Assembly: GCA_949710005.1 (NCBI GenBank)
Contig: OX453272.1
Coordinates: 15,420,088-15,484,087 of the forward strand
Origin: Ricordea florida
Lineage: Eukaryota; Cnidaria; Anthozoa; Corallimorpharia; Ricordeidae
DNA: 64,000 bases
Reading direction: 5' to 3'
The position numbers and the translations under genes were made by a program. Of this stretch, positions 22,401-32,130 are shown one piece after another (the stretch's first letter is position 1; every line of letters begins with the position of its first letter). A model generated the notes under the pieces. That model was not told where the DNA came from. It saw only the letters and a program-made list of their open reading frames with translations, and ran no database searches.

Positions 22401-25400
22401 TCACTTCCATAGATGAGGTGGAGCAAGCAAATGTGTCATTTCTATGGAATACATATGGGCATCTTAGTCCCATAGTTCCCCCATACAGTGGATGGCATAG
22501 TCTTTCCTTCCCATACATTTTCCATAGCTTGAAATTTGACAAAAATAGGGCCCATATCAGTTCCATACCATCATCCAACCTTCCCGTACCATTTCCACAT
22601 ATGGGTCAGATATGGCCCAACATTTGCCATATCATTCCCATATTTTTGCTTTGGTAAGGGCACTAACATGAAAAAGCCCTTTTAAATATGATTTTAATTT
22701 GCATTTGGTTGAAGCTGATGCTTTGGAAGTATAACCTTTATATGAATATCCAACCTCTACACATGTTTATTCTATTAAATGGTTCTTTAACATTTTTGAC
22801 AATGCAATTATTTATTTCTTTAAAAGTTCAAAGGGTATTATATATACAAGTTAAAAAACCTTGATGATGACTTTTAGTCGAAAACATTCTGTTTTATTTT
22901 TTAACTTGTATATATAATAGCCTTTGAACTTTTAAAGATTTTATCCATTTAGCGAACATTATGTTGAATTATTTATTTACTATTTACTCTACTTAGCCCC
23001 TGAAGTTATTATGCCCCCTTGTTAAGTCCCCATTTCAGGCTTGTGTCCTCTTCCTCTATTATTGAAGCTCCACTTGTGTTTGAAATGTGTGAACTTTAAC
23101 ATCACATGACATTGTTGTCTGTTTCATGTCACTTGTCATCTTAAAACATCTATTTGTTTAAACTAATACATGATGTACATGTGTATTTTGTGCACAGAAT
23201 GGCTTACCTTGAAAAACGTTGTCAGTGCCTTCCCGAAATTATAGAAACAAAATTCCCACATTACAAGCCAGTAATATTGTTGTTGGATAACATCAACTTA
23301 TACAGAGGGGATAAAAGACATCACAGACTTTTCAAGGTGTTAGGACCAAAAATGTGGAATTTTACAGGCAGAGCTGCATTGCTTCCAAATTTAAATGGTA
23401 TTGAACACCTGCTTCATGATGACAAGGCATGCTTAGAACCACAGGGATCAATAAAGGAACTTAAAGCAGAACAAGTCTTTTTAGGTGTGTGAAATTTGTT
23501 GCAATGTATGTGTACATGTACATGTATCTTCTGTCTTGAAGAATTGAAAATGTTGTCGGGTCCTACTTATACTATTGATAACAACCAGTACTACTTTCAG
23601 AATAAAACCAGAAAATCTAAATATGAACACTGCTTGCCTTCAATAGTGAACCTGGAATTTTTTTATTCCATTCTGTAGAATTTGCAAACTGAAGTGAACA
23701 ATAAGGGGAAAAAGATGTGAATTAGATCTTTCCAATTTCTTTGACCAAGTTTAAAATTTACCATTCATTTTTTTCTTTATTAATGCACAGGACACTAGCT
23801 TAGACATGGCTGACCCTAGCAGTACTATATGTACAATGTAGCATGAATGCCACATATGAACCTACATGCAGTTAATGTCCAAGCTTGCCAGGAATCTCCC
23901 TGTTTAGCTATAAGTACATGTAGTTGGAGTATCTGACCTGTGCACAAAAAGAACTGGGTTTCTTTTCCATCGGGAACTTAGATTGTTCTTAATGTCCCAT
24001 GCTTGCAACATACCAGTACTGAATTTACATCTTTCTCATTTCAAGTGAACAAATTGATTTCTACAGTCTAAAGTATTCAATAACAAGATCCTCTTATTGA
24101 ATCAATTAACTTGACATAATTTATTATTGTGGGAATTGTTTACTTGTTAATACCCTTATCCTGGTGCAGTAAAAAAGGCTTACTGTTATTGAGGGTGCTG
24201 TTGAGACCCTCAAGTAAAGTGTCTGTGTTATTCTGTTTTGTCTTTTTTAGAGGCAGATGCAAACCATTCTAGTATATGGGAAAAAGCGAAAGACAGATAT
24301 TTTTTGAACCTTTTGAATGTAGCCCTTAACCAAATACCCACAGCAGAAAAGCCATTTGCAAGCATGGAAGAAAAAGAGTTTGATGCATGGTTGAAAGGAT
24401 GTGACTTCAAGGTTGAACAAACTGCAAAGGAATACAAACTCGACACTCCTGATCTTGAAAGGGAATTTCCATTCCAGGGAAAAAGTGAGTTTTTACTTCT
24501 TCCCTTGTCTCTGGAAAACAGTGCTACTGTGACAGGCACTGCCTCTACATTGGAGCAGTTTGGTGCAGAGTTTGGAATTCCTTGTGCACATGCTGATAGG
24601 TTCTTTGCATTTGACAGAGAAAAAAAGATCTATGACATAGCTGCAGCAAGAAAACATTATGAATTTATGTTGATGCTGTTTAATCACAGGGACAGCATGT
24701 CTAATTTAGAACAGCAGCTTCGATCTATGGAGAAAAACTTGGAAGAAAGTAATTCCATCGATAGGGAACTGGCAGAAAGTTGTGATGATGATTCAGAAAG
24801 TCTTCCTACAGAAACACTAGCCAACAGAAATAAGCTTTTTCAGAGTCAGGATGGAAAGTTCAAGAAGATTTATGACAAAATTAATTCTCAAGTTATAAAT
24901 GCCATGCAGTCGCAAGAGAGTGGCCTTTTAGATAAACTTGTAACTGAACTAAGCAACAATCGAGAAACTTGGGAGACAGCCTGTGACCACGTTGGCCGTA
25001 CTGTACTCCACAATGCTGTAGAAAATGGAAACACGGCATTGACAAAGACTCTACTCTCTATTGGTGTGAACATTAATGTTCAAGAAGGATGTGGTGCCAC
25101 TCCACTTACCCTGGCCGTTCTCACAACCAACAGGAACATGTGTGAACTACTTGTAGATAACTTTGCAAGCATTTCTGGCCATTTGTTTTCTAACATGCCA
25201 TCACCAATTGAAATGGCACAAGCAATGGAACTGGAAGAAATATGTGAAGTGCTGAAAACAAACACTGATGAAGACAGTTATATTGACAATATTGTCAATT
25301 GTGGCTTTGATGATTTTGATGAGATATATTCACAGCCAGTTAATGACACAATTGTAGAAGATGTAAATGCCAATTCATTTACTTACCAGAGACATACTCA

Positions 25401-27109
25401 TGTTCAGTTTCCTACTGCTGTTGTCGGTGACCAAGGCACATGCAAAGTTACAAGATCAACAAAGAATCGTTCACAAGAGGCTTTCAAACGGGTAGCAGAA
25501 ATTCCAGGAGACCTTCATACTAAAGGATATCTGTGAGGCAGCCTATAAGACTTTAAAAACCAGTTGCTTCCACTATCTTATAAAGAAAGTTATGAAGAGA
25601 TCAAAAGTTACAGAGGAAGCCTTTACTTCAAGGAAGTTTCAGGAACAGAACTAAAAAAAAAATAGAAGAAGCTGTGAGAGATGGAAGTCTTGCTGTAGGG
25701 CTTGCTGCAGTTTGTGAGTTCAAGAACTCAGAACATTTTCCAAGTGAAGCTGAGCTTAAAGAATGCTTTTATGTGTATGGTGACCATAATCAACTGCTTC
25801 TATCATCTTTCAAGCAATGGATAACATGCTGTAGTAAAAAGGACCCATCATTTGCCTATATTATGCAGTTGGTTGTTCTTTTTGGTCCCCTTCTTCAAAC
25901 TATAATTGAAGTCATGAGAAATGGGCTTGGCACGACAAGGGAAGCTTTATGGAAGCTTCTCCTTCCAGTCTTTGCTCAGCTGCAATTTAAGAATTATTGG
26001 ACAGAAGCATTAGTGCACATTGTCAACTTCACAACCGTGTGGCCAACTGCTTTCAGAGAAGTGATGAAGAGGAACTGCTCAATAAGCATTTCTGGTAAAC
26101 TTGGGCATGATGTGGCAATGGATGAGTTTGTAGAGGAACAAGTAGTTAAGCCTTTCAAGGCATATGCATCATGTAAATACATGTTTAACTGCATACCAGT
26201 GCCAACACAGTATGTTAAAATTAAAATAATGATTCATGTTTTGAAAGCTTTTGATATCTAAGGCTGTAGCTGTGGAGTATGCAGTACACACAAATAATGA
26301 AAACTAACTGAAGGAAGAAACATGGAAATTTATTTTTGTCTGACATTAGAGTAGTATTCAGATATACTCCAGTATATTAACTGTTGCAGTTAAAACTGTC
26401 TTTCAGCAGAGATTCCCTGATGAGAAAACACATGTTCATTTTTCTGTCCCACATCAATAATTGATATTATTGTATCATACAGTCTCAGTAAAATAGCTAT
26501 TGGTACATAAGGTTTATTACACTGACTGTTACTTTTAGCAACAATGAGTGGCTTTCCACCTAAGATGTAATGAAAGTTTTACAAAACATACTGGGATCAC
26601 TTACTGGCAATATTTACTGCAAACAAAACTGCCCAAATTAAATCTTGAATGTTTTTTTTTTTTCAAAATATTCCAGCAACCCAATGAATTGAAATTAAAA
26701 TGGATACTTTTATCACTCTAATAACACACAGTTATAATTCATAGGTCACACAACTGTGAAGATGTGTGAACGTGTCATGGCAAATGTTCAGATGATCGGG
26801 GCCATAAGGAAAGGATATATGTCACCTGAAGCTTTCGATGTCCACCCAACGACGAAGCACAAAGAACAGGATCCATTTCCTGACCAGCTTAAAGGAATGT
26901 GGTTCTGTTTAAAGGAAAAGATTGTGTCATGTGTTGATGGGAAGGCAACAGTGAAAGTCTTTCCATTTGATGGCTCAGAATCAAAAAATGTACCAATTCC
27001 AAAGAAATGCTCAAATATTTACAATCAAGGCTGTAAAAAGGTAGCCGAGCACTTTAGCAGGAAAATACATGAATGCTTTCCCAGTGTAAGGACTGAACAG
27101 GCCAGTTGA
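16781..27109 (+). CDS. DUF6589-type putative transposase with ankyrin repeats, 8 exons
   Basis: Exons by GT-AG sites: 16781-16832 (MADGDPLPALEDF), 16921-17070, 17327-about 17546, 17667-17755, 18008-18793, 23198-23484, 24251-26172 and 26745-27109. Phases fit at most junctions. Exon 6 has the LLLDNINLY block. Exon 7 has two ankyrin repeats (about 24984-25175), then GDQ (25426) and GDLH (25507), which align with the GDQ/GDWH core of element 1. Next come KNYWTEAL, GHDVAMDEF and, across the last splice, HTTVKMCERV. Exon 7 contains TGA (25534) and TAA (25543) stops and a frameshift in an A9 run near 25653, and exon 5 needs a frame change near 18130, so this copy is damaged. I infer a transposase role from its place in the element; no activity is known to me. 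Confidence 0.65.
19218..22660. mobile_element. 3.4-kb element with CCCTTACCAAAGC ends, inside an intron of element 2
   Basis: CCCTTACCAAAGC at 19218-19230 is repeated inverted at 22648-22660, and CA flanks both ends. For about 500 bases inside each end, short motifs CCATA and ATATGG recur many times in both directions. Such subterminal repeats are typical of EnSpm/CACTA-like elements, so I suspect that superfamily. The middle (20150-21700) has short candidate exons but no recognisable transposase: one on - near 21145-21018 with KRDGRKYKRKVKP ending at a donor, and one on + beginning MTDKCSGDG at 21315. It lies in the intron between exons 5 and 6 of the DUF6589-type gene. Confidence 0.6.
22818..22937. 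repeat. 41-bp-armed palindrome around a hammerhead-like core
   Basis: The arms 22818-22858 (CTTTAAAAGTTCAAAGGG...) and 22897-22937 (...CCTTTGAACTTTTAAAG) match at 40 of 41 positions. The 38-base loop has TTGATGA, TGAC-TTTTA-GTC and GAAAACATT, a hammerhead-like order in which the first core C is T. It is probably a derivative of a Penelope-type terminus; self-cleavage is doubtful. Confidence 0.6.
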
Positions 27110-27399
27110 AAATGGTCAAATAGCAATTAGACATGCATATATAAATAGCATGATAGACTTGGAAGTTTTTCAATTAATTTTACATTTGTTTCAGTCAAAA
27201 ACAGTCAGTTGTTACTACCAATAATGATGTAATGAACTAGACAATGGCAAATTTCTCTTTTTTTCTTCCCCAATACACCAAAAATAAAATAACAAGATGG
27301 CATCAAACAAAAGGAAGAGAATGTCCTTGAAATTTAAAATTGTCATGACACCTTGTAGTCTAATTACATTTAACAACTGCATGGGCCACTGATGAGAAA
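27110..27399. other. Convergent spacer between the two genes of element 2
   Basis: About 290 AT-rich bases separate the stop codons. AATAAA-like signals occur on + (AAAATAAAAT near 27281). No further gene is visible. Confidence 0.5.
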
Positions 27400-30300
27400 C
27401 TAAACCATGAAAGTGAAAGTACCATCCAAAAGAAATTTACAGTCCTCCCCTAGGGTAATGAAGGGCAGTGGGCTGCGATCTAAAGTTGACCGAAGATTCT
27501 CAACAACAAATCCTCTTGTTATCAAATGATAAATAAGTCTTGTTGCCTCTTTATCATTTTTGAATGTTCCCTTTCCCTTTCCATAGTGCTGAATGGTATG
27601 CAATCCTTTTGAGACTACTTCCTTTGTTTTGTGACCTCTATACACAAGAGTTATAAGCTTCATTGAAACCTTTGCTTGTAGCTGCATCATTGACCCCTGG
27701 AAACAAAGATCACATGCCTTACATGGTTCAGGATTTGTATCATCATTGAAGTACTTCAGCATAAATTTTTTTCTGCACTTGCTGACAATGCAGTATTTTG
27801 TTATCTCATCAAGCCACTTTTTTGCATTCTCTTTGTGGCATGTATCTTCTATTTCGCTAATGTGTTTTAATATTTTGACTTGGTAACCAAAACGAAAAAA
27901 CAAGATACAATGTGCTCTATTGCCATCTCTTCCGGCTCGTCCAGCCTCTTGAAAGTAGTCCTCCATGGACTTGGGAATTGAGTGATGAATGACAAAACGA
28001 ACATTGTTTTTATCTATACCCATGCCAAAGGCATTTGTTGCACACATAACACCTGCTCTTCCATCATGCCATGCTCATGCATTCCTCTCCTGCTCATATA
28101 GGTCAAGCTGTCCATGATAATAAACAGCCTTAATTCCCTTTTGCTTAAGGAAATAAGCCATGTCCAGTGTATCACGAGTTGAAAAGCAATATATTATACC
28201 ACACTGGCCAAGAAAATCTTTAACTACAAGATCCACTATTGCCTCCATTGATTTTGATTCATGCTTCTCGTGGACTTCAAAGATCAGGTTTGGCCTGTCC
28301 AGTGGCATTTTTATGACCTTGGGGTTAACAAGTTGTAGCCTTTCAGTTATGGTTTTGACTGTTCTTTCTGTTGCTGTTCCAGTAAAGGCAACAATTTGAA
28401 TTTTGCTTTCCTTGAAAAAATGCAATTCAGAGTAACTTGGACGAAAGTCATTCCCCCAAATGCCCACACAGTGGGCTTCATCTACAATTAATCTTGCTAA
28501 ATTGTTGTTCTCCTTCATCTTCTTGATTATTCCCTTCATTTGTGCAGTGCATAGTGTCTCTGGTGTGGTAAAGAAAAACTGATATGGACATTCCTTTTCA
28601 GAAAGGCAGTGAAGCACAACTTCTTTTTCATCATCTTTCATTTTTGAGTTAAGGTAGCACACATTCAAACCACGCCTTCTCAACCTTTGCACCTGGTCAG
28701 CCATCAGTGCAAGCAGTGGTGTAACCACGACAGTAACTTGTCCAGAGAGTACTGCTGGAATGGCGAAACAAAGAGTCTTGCCTCCCCCAGTTGGCATAAC
28801 TATTACTCCATCTTTTTCATTTAATATTGTGTCAATTATTTCTCTTTGCCCTTCACGAAAGAACTGGTACCCGAAAACATTTTTCAGGGTATCCAAAACA
28901 GGATCTCCCGACATTTCATGAACTTGTACGTCACATGAAGTATCAGGAGTAACTTCTTGTAGTGGAGTGCTATTCTCAGCTAGAAAAACCTGTTAAATGA
29001 TACAAAAATCATCAGTTAATTCAAGAGTAAATTCTCAAGCTGCATGAACCAATGACTTGAACCACTGGATATTTGATTGTTTGCTTTATTTTAAAATGAA
29101 AATACTATAACTGGCAATGGGGCCCTCTATGCAATGAAAACCAGTCACAGAGAACAAGTGATAATTTCAACAGCAAAAGTGATTGCAAGAACAAATAACC
29201 AAAATTAGACACACAACTTGCCTTTAATTGCCTTGGCAATATTAGCACGCAAATTCTCCTTTTCTTGTTGTCCTACAGTGTGTGATAAAAATAGTTATAG
29301 AGGTGAGGGGGGTGGGGATCGATATACTCAAGAAAACCAGAATTGTTTTTCTTGTTGCCAGAATGATGGTGGCATGTATAAATAAAATAAAATTATTGTA
29401 ACAAAAAAAAATGCTTGATACAAGACTACAAGCAATGTCCTTGTGGTCAGAAGAAAGAATAATCTTTTTTAATCTCTAAAATATAAATAACATAACCTAC
29501 CCTTTTTACATGACAAGACTCCAGGATGATCTTATATCTTGTTGATTCACTACATGAGTACCAGGCTCTAAACTCGACAAAGACACTGTCACTGTGGACT
29601 GAAATGTTTTCAGCATCTGCCCCAGAATTAAAGGCCCTAAGTACTCCAGAGTGGCAAAGGTACATCCCATACAATTTAGCTGCCTCGGTTGCACTCATGG
29701 AATGAATGGTAGTTTCAATGCCACGATGCTTAATAACAAATTTTGTGTACTTTTCCTAAAATGAGGTTAATGGGGGTATGATCAGGTAAATAAATATAAA
29801 TATAATATAATAAAAAAATGTATTGTCTTTGAAAATAATACTACAATTTATAACATTAAATATTTTTTTAGTCCAATTCATTTCCAATAAAATAATTAAC
29901 CATCACAAGTGTGTTAAAAATATCTCCTTTATTATTGATCAGCAATTTTTTTTATTTTATTAGAGTGCTATAGAGTGTAAAAAAACAATATTAAAGCATA
30001 TATTTATGTGACATCCCAAAGAAGTTGATTGATGAATTGATTATTCATGAGTGTTGTTCCATTATTCCTGATACCTCTATCATTACTAAAGCGTCAGGTT
30101 ACAAACTGAATGGCCACCTGTCAAATCAAGGATACCGTACAGGGAAATTAAATCAAGTACGAAAATCACGATAAATATATATTTTTGATATTGACACTTC
30201 GATTTACAAGAAAAATACAGTAAAACTGATTGAATACCTGCGTGGCTCGGAGATCTGAAAATTTTTTTAAACACTTTATGGTCTCTTCGCCATGAAGAAT

Positions 30301-30567
30301 TTGAAGCCTTTTTTTGGCCTCGCGACGTTCATTTTCACCAGCTGGGAAATGGTGGACAATTCGAAAATGGTGGTCTAGGCCGTCCTCTTTGTAGAAACAT
30401 ACATTTCTTTTACAGAAGACATGCGGGCAAGGCACTTTATGCTGTAAAAAGGCTACATGCACGGGTCTTGCGCTGTTTAAAAACACGTTTTCGGCTTGAC
30501 ATATATTTTGGTCCGCCATTTTGATTGCAAGATCTGCCAGGCGCTCCGCGGCTCGCTCCCTAACCAT
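27400..30567 (-). CDS. Zinc-finger/RecQ-type DNA helicase of element 2
   Basis: Exons on -: 30567-30238, 29755-29511 and 28989-27400. Exon 1 has a Cys/His cluster ([17 protein letters not shown] then HHFRIVHHF) before the helicase. A second possible start, MADQNI, lies 48 bases into exon 1. Exon 3 holds the RecQ core in order: [10 protein letters not shown] (Q-like motif), [15 protein letters not shown] (I), [11 protein letters not shown] (II), [10 protein letters not shown] (III), [14 protein letters not shown] (IV), [10 protein letters not shown] (V) and [10 protein letters not shown] (VI), then a zinc-binding segment (KACDLCF). One TGA stop at 28077-28075 interrupts it in frame between IV and V. 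The role is presumably unwinding DNA during mobility of the element. It faces the DUF6589-type gene, with 290 bases between the two stops. Confidence 0.8.
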
Positions 30568-30620
30568 CTACCCCCGCGCCCCCTGTTTTCCCGCCTTACC
30601 GCGTCAACTGAAAACTGACT

Positions 30621-30640
30621 GGCGCCTGGGGACGAGGCAG
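30621..30640 (-). repeat. Right terminal inverted repeat of element 2
   Basis: GGCGCCTGGGGACGAGGCAG, followed at once by the second copy of CACTTATTG (30641-30649). The RecQ start codon lies only about 55-120 bases inside this end, so the terminal region must also contain that gene's promoter. Confidence 0.75.
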
Positions 30641-30684
30641 CACTTATTGAGGACCGGAGTGTACTTGATTACTCTCTTGAAAAT

Positions 30685-31180
30685 TATGCAAAATTTTGCC
30701 GAAACCGATTTCACTCGTCCTGCAAGTACATCCCAACTAGAGGATCGCCGACAGAGAATAAACCAAGCAGCCAGAGATCGTCGCCAAGCGCGTTTCAGCG
30801 CCGAAACATCAGCACAACGACAAGCGCGACTCGAAGCCGAGAGGGAGAGAACACGGCAGCGACGACAACAACAGACATCGGAGCAAAGACAACAACTGCT
30901 TGCTCAAAGAAGGCAAAGGAGACAGCAAGAATCAGCGGAAGAAGAGCCGGAGACTGGACTACCACAGGCAATAAAACCAAGGTATGTTTGAAAGTGAATG
31001 TGTTAGTGATAGACAACGAAGACTAAACGTGACAGAACAATTGCATAACGAAACTAACGAACAATGACAACAGCGACTACAAATACTGAGACAAAATTTA
31101 GCAGAACGACTTAGGCCAGAAACTGAATACGAACGATTTCAACGATTGGAGAGATTGCGGGGAAATATTTCATTAGATTA
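30685..31180 (+). pseudogene. Helitron A leader protein, first part
   Basis: Reading starts at MQNFAETDF and gives TRPASTSQLEDRRQRI, then a very Arg/Gln-rich stretch (RQRRQQQTSEQRQQLLAQ). Near 30980 a frame change leads to FESECVSDRQRRLN, an in-frame stop near 31072, and RLRPETEYERFQRLERLRGN before the LINE begins. After the LINE the same kind of repeat resumes at 35552 (RLQTESEEERQNRLRI). Decayed versions occur in Helitrons C (6258-6690) and B (9360-9000), so this leader ORF is a family hallmark. It is basic, repetitive and likely helical. I do not know its function. Confidence 0.6.
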
Positions 31181-31239
31181 GCATATGTCATTATGACGGA
31201 CGGCCACGCTTTCTAGCCGCTCCACCACCGACGCTAAAT

Positions 31240-32016
31240 TTGCCTCTGATGGCTTCAAAGGATACCTTAGAGCAGGTGAAAAACCTTTTAAAACAGGAGC
31301 TTTCTCCTGTAAATGCAAAATTGGACGGACTTACGACCAAACTAAATGAAATTGACACCGCAGTTAAGTTCTTGTCGGAAAAGTACGATGCACTATTGAA
31401 CCAGTTAAAGGACATCAACAAGAAGGTTAACAACCATGCGTCGGACATTGCAAAAGTGGACTTAAAGACCGTAGAGAAGCTCGCTTGCGATACTACTTCT
31501 GAAGTTGACGAGATCGCTCAATACCTGAGGCGAGACTGTTTAGAGATAACAGGAGTTGCGGCAAACGAGGAGTGCTCGGCAGAAGCCATCATCAAATCAA
31601 TTGGCGATATGACAGGAGTACCACTACAGGATAATGATATCTCAACAGCACACCCAATTTCCACCTACAAGGTCGGTGCACCGCCGAAGCTCATCGTGAA
31701 ATTTACCCGCCGTAGCATTAGAAACAAGTTCTATTCAAGCAGACGAAAACTGCAAAGGAAGAAGGCCAAAGACCTGTCAAATCTCAACTTGTTATCCGAA
31801 GCAGATGTATTCGTTTCTGAGTCCCTAACACCATCGAAGAAAAAGCTCTTTGGGGATGTCAACATAGTGAAAAAGCATCTTAAGTGGAAATACATCTGGA
31901 CATATAACGGTAGGATCTTTATTAGGGAGGATGAGAATAAGCCATCCTTCTCATTTGACAATGCACAAGATCTAGATAAGTTTAAATCGGAACATGCAAG
32001 TCGCACACGCCGCTAA
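31240..32016 (+). CDS. LINE ORF1 protein: coiled coil plus FP-like domain
   Basis: An intact 258-residue frame. Residues about 5-80 are a coiled coil (KDTLEQVKNLLKQELS, LNQLKDINKKVNNH). The central part (YLRRDCLEITGVAANEEC, PPKLIVKFTRRSIRN) resembles the fold seen in many LINE ORF1 proteins. The C-terminus (FVSESLTPSKKKLFG, WKYIWTYNGRIFIRED) matches the domain that Pfam names after the baculovirus FP protein and that is common in CR1/L2-type ORF1s. It is expected to bind LINE RNA as a multimer. I see no zinc knuckle. Assignment is by pattern memory. Confidence 0.65.
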   Translation: MPLMASKDTLEQVKNLLKQELSPVNAKLDGLTTKLNEIDTAVKFLSEKYDALLNQLKDINKKVNNHASDIAKVDLKTVEKLACDTTSEVDEIAQYLRRDCLEITGVAANEECSAEAIIKSIGDMTGVPLQDNDISTAHPISTYKVGAPPKLIVKFTRRSIRNKFYSSRRKLQRKKAKDLSNLNLLSEADVFVSESLTPSKKKLFGDVNIVKKHLKWKYIWTYNGRIFIREDENKPSFSFDNAQDLDKFKSEHASRTRR

Positions 32017-32130
32017 GAAAAAACGTTCAGTGAGAAGTTCACAAAGTAGAGCACATTACAGCCATAAAAAAATATCCTTCATGCTAGACGTATTTATCTT
32101 ATCAGTCTTTAATATTATCAACACATCCCT

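Larger units (their letters stand above)
16295..30640. mobile_element. 14.3-kb two-gene DNA transposon (DUF6589 + RecQ), element 2
   Basis: The ends are inverted repeats: the left reads CAGCCTCGTCCCC then AGGCGCC, and the right, complemented, reads CTGCCTCGTCCCC then AGGCGCC, 19 of 20 identical. A second shared block (CGCCTGGCAGATC) lies inward at about 16409 and 30530. CACTTATTG flanks both ends (16286-16294 and 30641-30649), and joining the flanks restores the Helitron leader, so both boundaries are firm. Inside are a rightward DUF6589-type gene and a leftward RecQ helicase, tail to tail, plus a nested 3.4-kb element. It resembles what I recall of helicase-bearing Academ transposons. The superfamily is inferred. 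Confidence 0.8.

Noticed and set aside
24228..25265. Several minus-strand frames opposite the ankyrin exon
   Set aside because: They are shadows of the long + strand exon, which has recognisable domains and splice sites.
27400..28989. RecQ exon as a host repair gene
   Set aside because: It lies inside the inverted ends of element 2, contains a stop, and a second diverged copy sits in the same convergent position at 4814-5986.
29222..29272. Extra 51-base RecQ exon with a GC donor
   Set aside because: An acceptor TGTAG and a GCAAGT donor are visible on -, but the exon is not needed for phase between the neighbouring exons and its reading in that phase is unconvincing.
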